Shown here piece after piece: positions 5,520 through 5,534 of a DNA stretch of 5,534 nt; the stretch's first letter is position 1; every line of letters starts with the position of its first letter. The notes beneath the pieces are model-generated. The model worked only from the letters and a program-made list of their open reading frames with translations, was not told the DNA's origin and did no database searches. Both the position numbers and the translations under genes were made by a program. Source of the DNA: Spirochaetia bacterium (GTDB taxonomy: Bacteria > Spirochaetota > Leptospiria > Leptospirales > Leptonemataceae); assembly GCA_029880625.1 (NCBI GenBank), contig JAOUOA010000227.1:1-5534 (forward strand). The letters are read 5' to 3'.

Positions 5520-5534
5520 ACGGGTTTTTATGTA

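Noticed and set aside
1..5534. CRISPR array, tRNA/rRNA, insertion sequence, toxin-antitoxin or prophage elements
   Set aside because: I saw no spaced direct repeats, cloverleaf-like segments, transposase motifs, terminal inverted repeats or typical toxin-antitoxin gene pairs on either strand.

Overview
The window reads as a chromosomal fragment from a spirochaete. Three things point that way: a flagellar-type FapA/DUF342 protein with a Jag-like N-terminus, followed by a small protein and a membrane-protein start; an ATPase of the histidine-kinase fold in a form I associate with spirochaetes, with a clear second glycine box but no canonical first one; and moderate-to-low GC with AT-rich intergenic DNA. 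A host-associated Treponema-like organism is my best guess. This assignment rests on recalled family resemblance, not on a search.

Layout. Minus strand, 2340 down to the left edge: fapA-like gene (656 aa), then a 112-aa protein that overlaps it by ATGA, then the first nine codons of a gene with a hydrophobic start (MDIAVLILV) that leaves the window. These three look like one transcript. Positions 2341-2574 are a divergent AT-rich intergenic region with an A9 tract and no convincing promoter. Plus strand, 2575-2994: a small helical protein, faintly TerB-like, probably starting at TTG. It runs head-on into a second minus-strand group, with only six bases between the stop codons. That group, read from the right edge, is a 132-aa unknown protein (5519-5121), threonine synthase thrC (5111-3789) and the HATPase-like protein (3774-3001). 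Gaps of 9 and 14 nt suggest an operon.

How the genes relate. The left group probably serves flagellar assembly or surface biogenesis. ThrC makes threonine from O-phosphohomoserine and closely resembles the plant-type enzyme. Why an ATPase-fold regulator sits directly behind it is unclear. The 132-aa gene has a C8 tract near its start where a one-base slip in either direction meets an early stop, and just before it a GC hairpin followed by T7. That makes it a candidate phase-variable or attenuated first gene of the thrC group. I see no RNA genes, CRISPR arrays, insertion sequences or prophage features. Nothing here demands a wholly new system. The most interesting points are the slippage tract, the ATPase with a missing G1 box, and the Jag-FapA architecture with its small partner.
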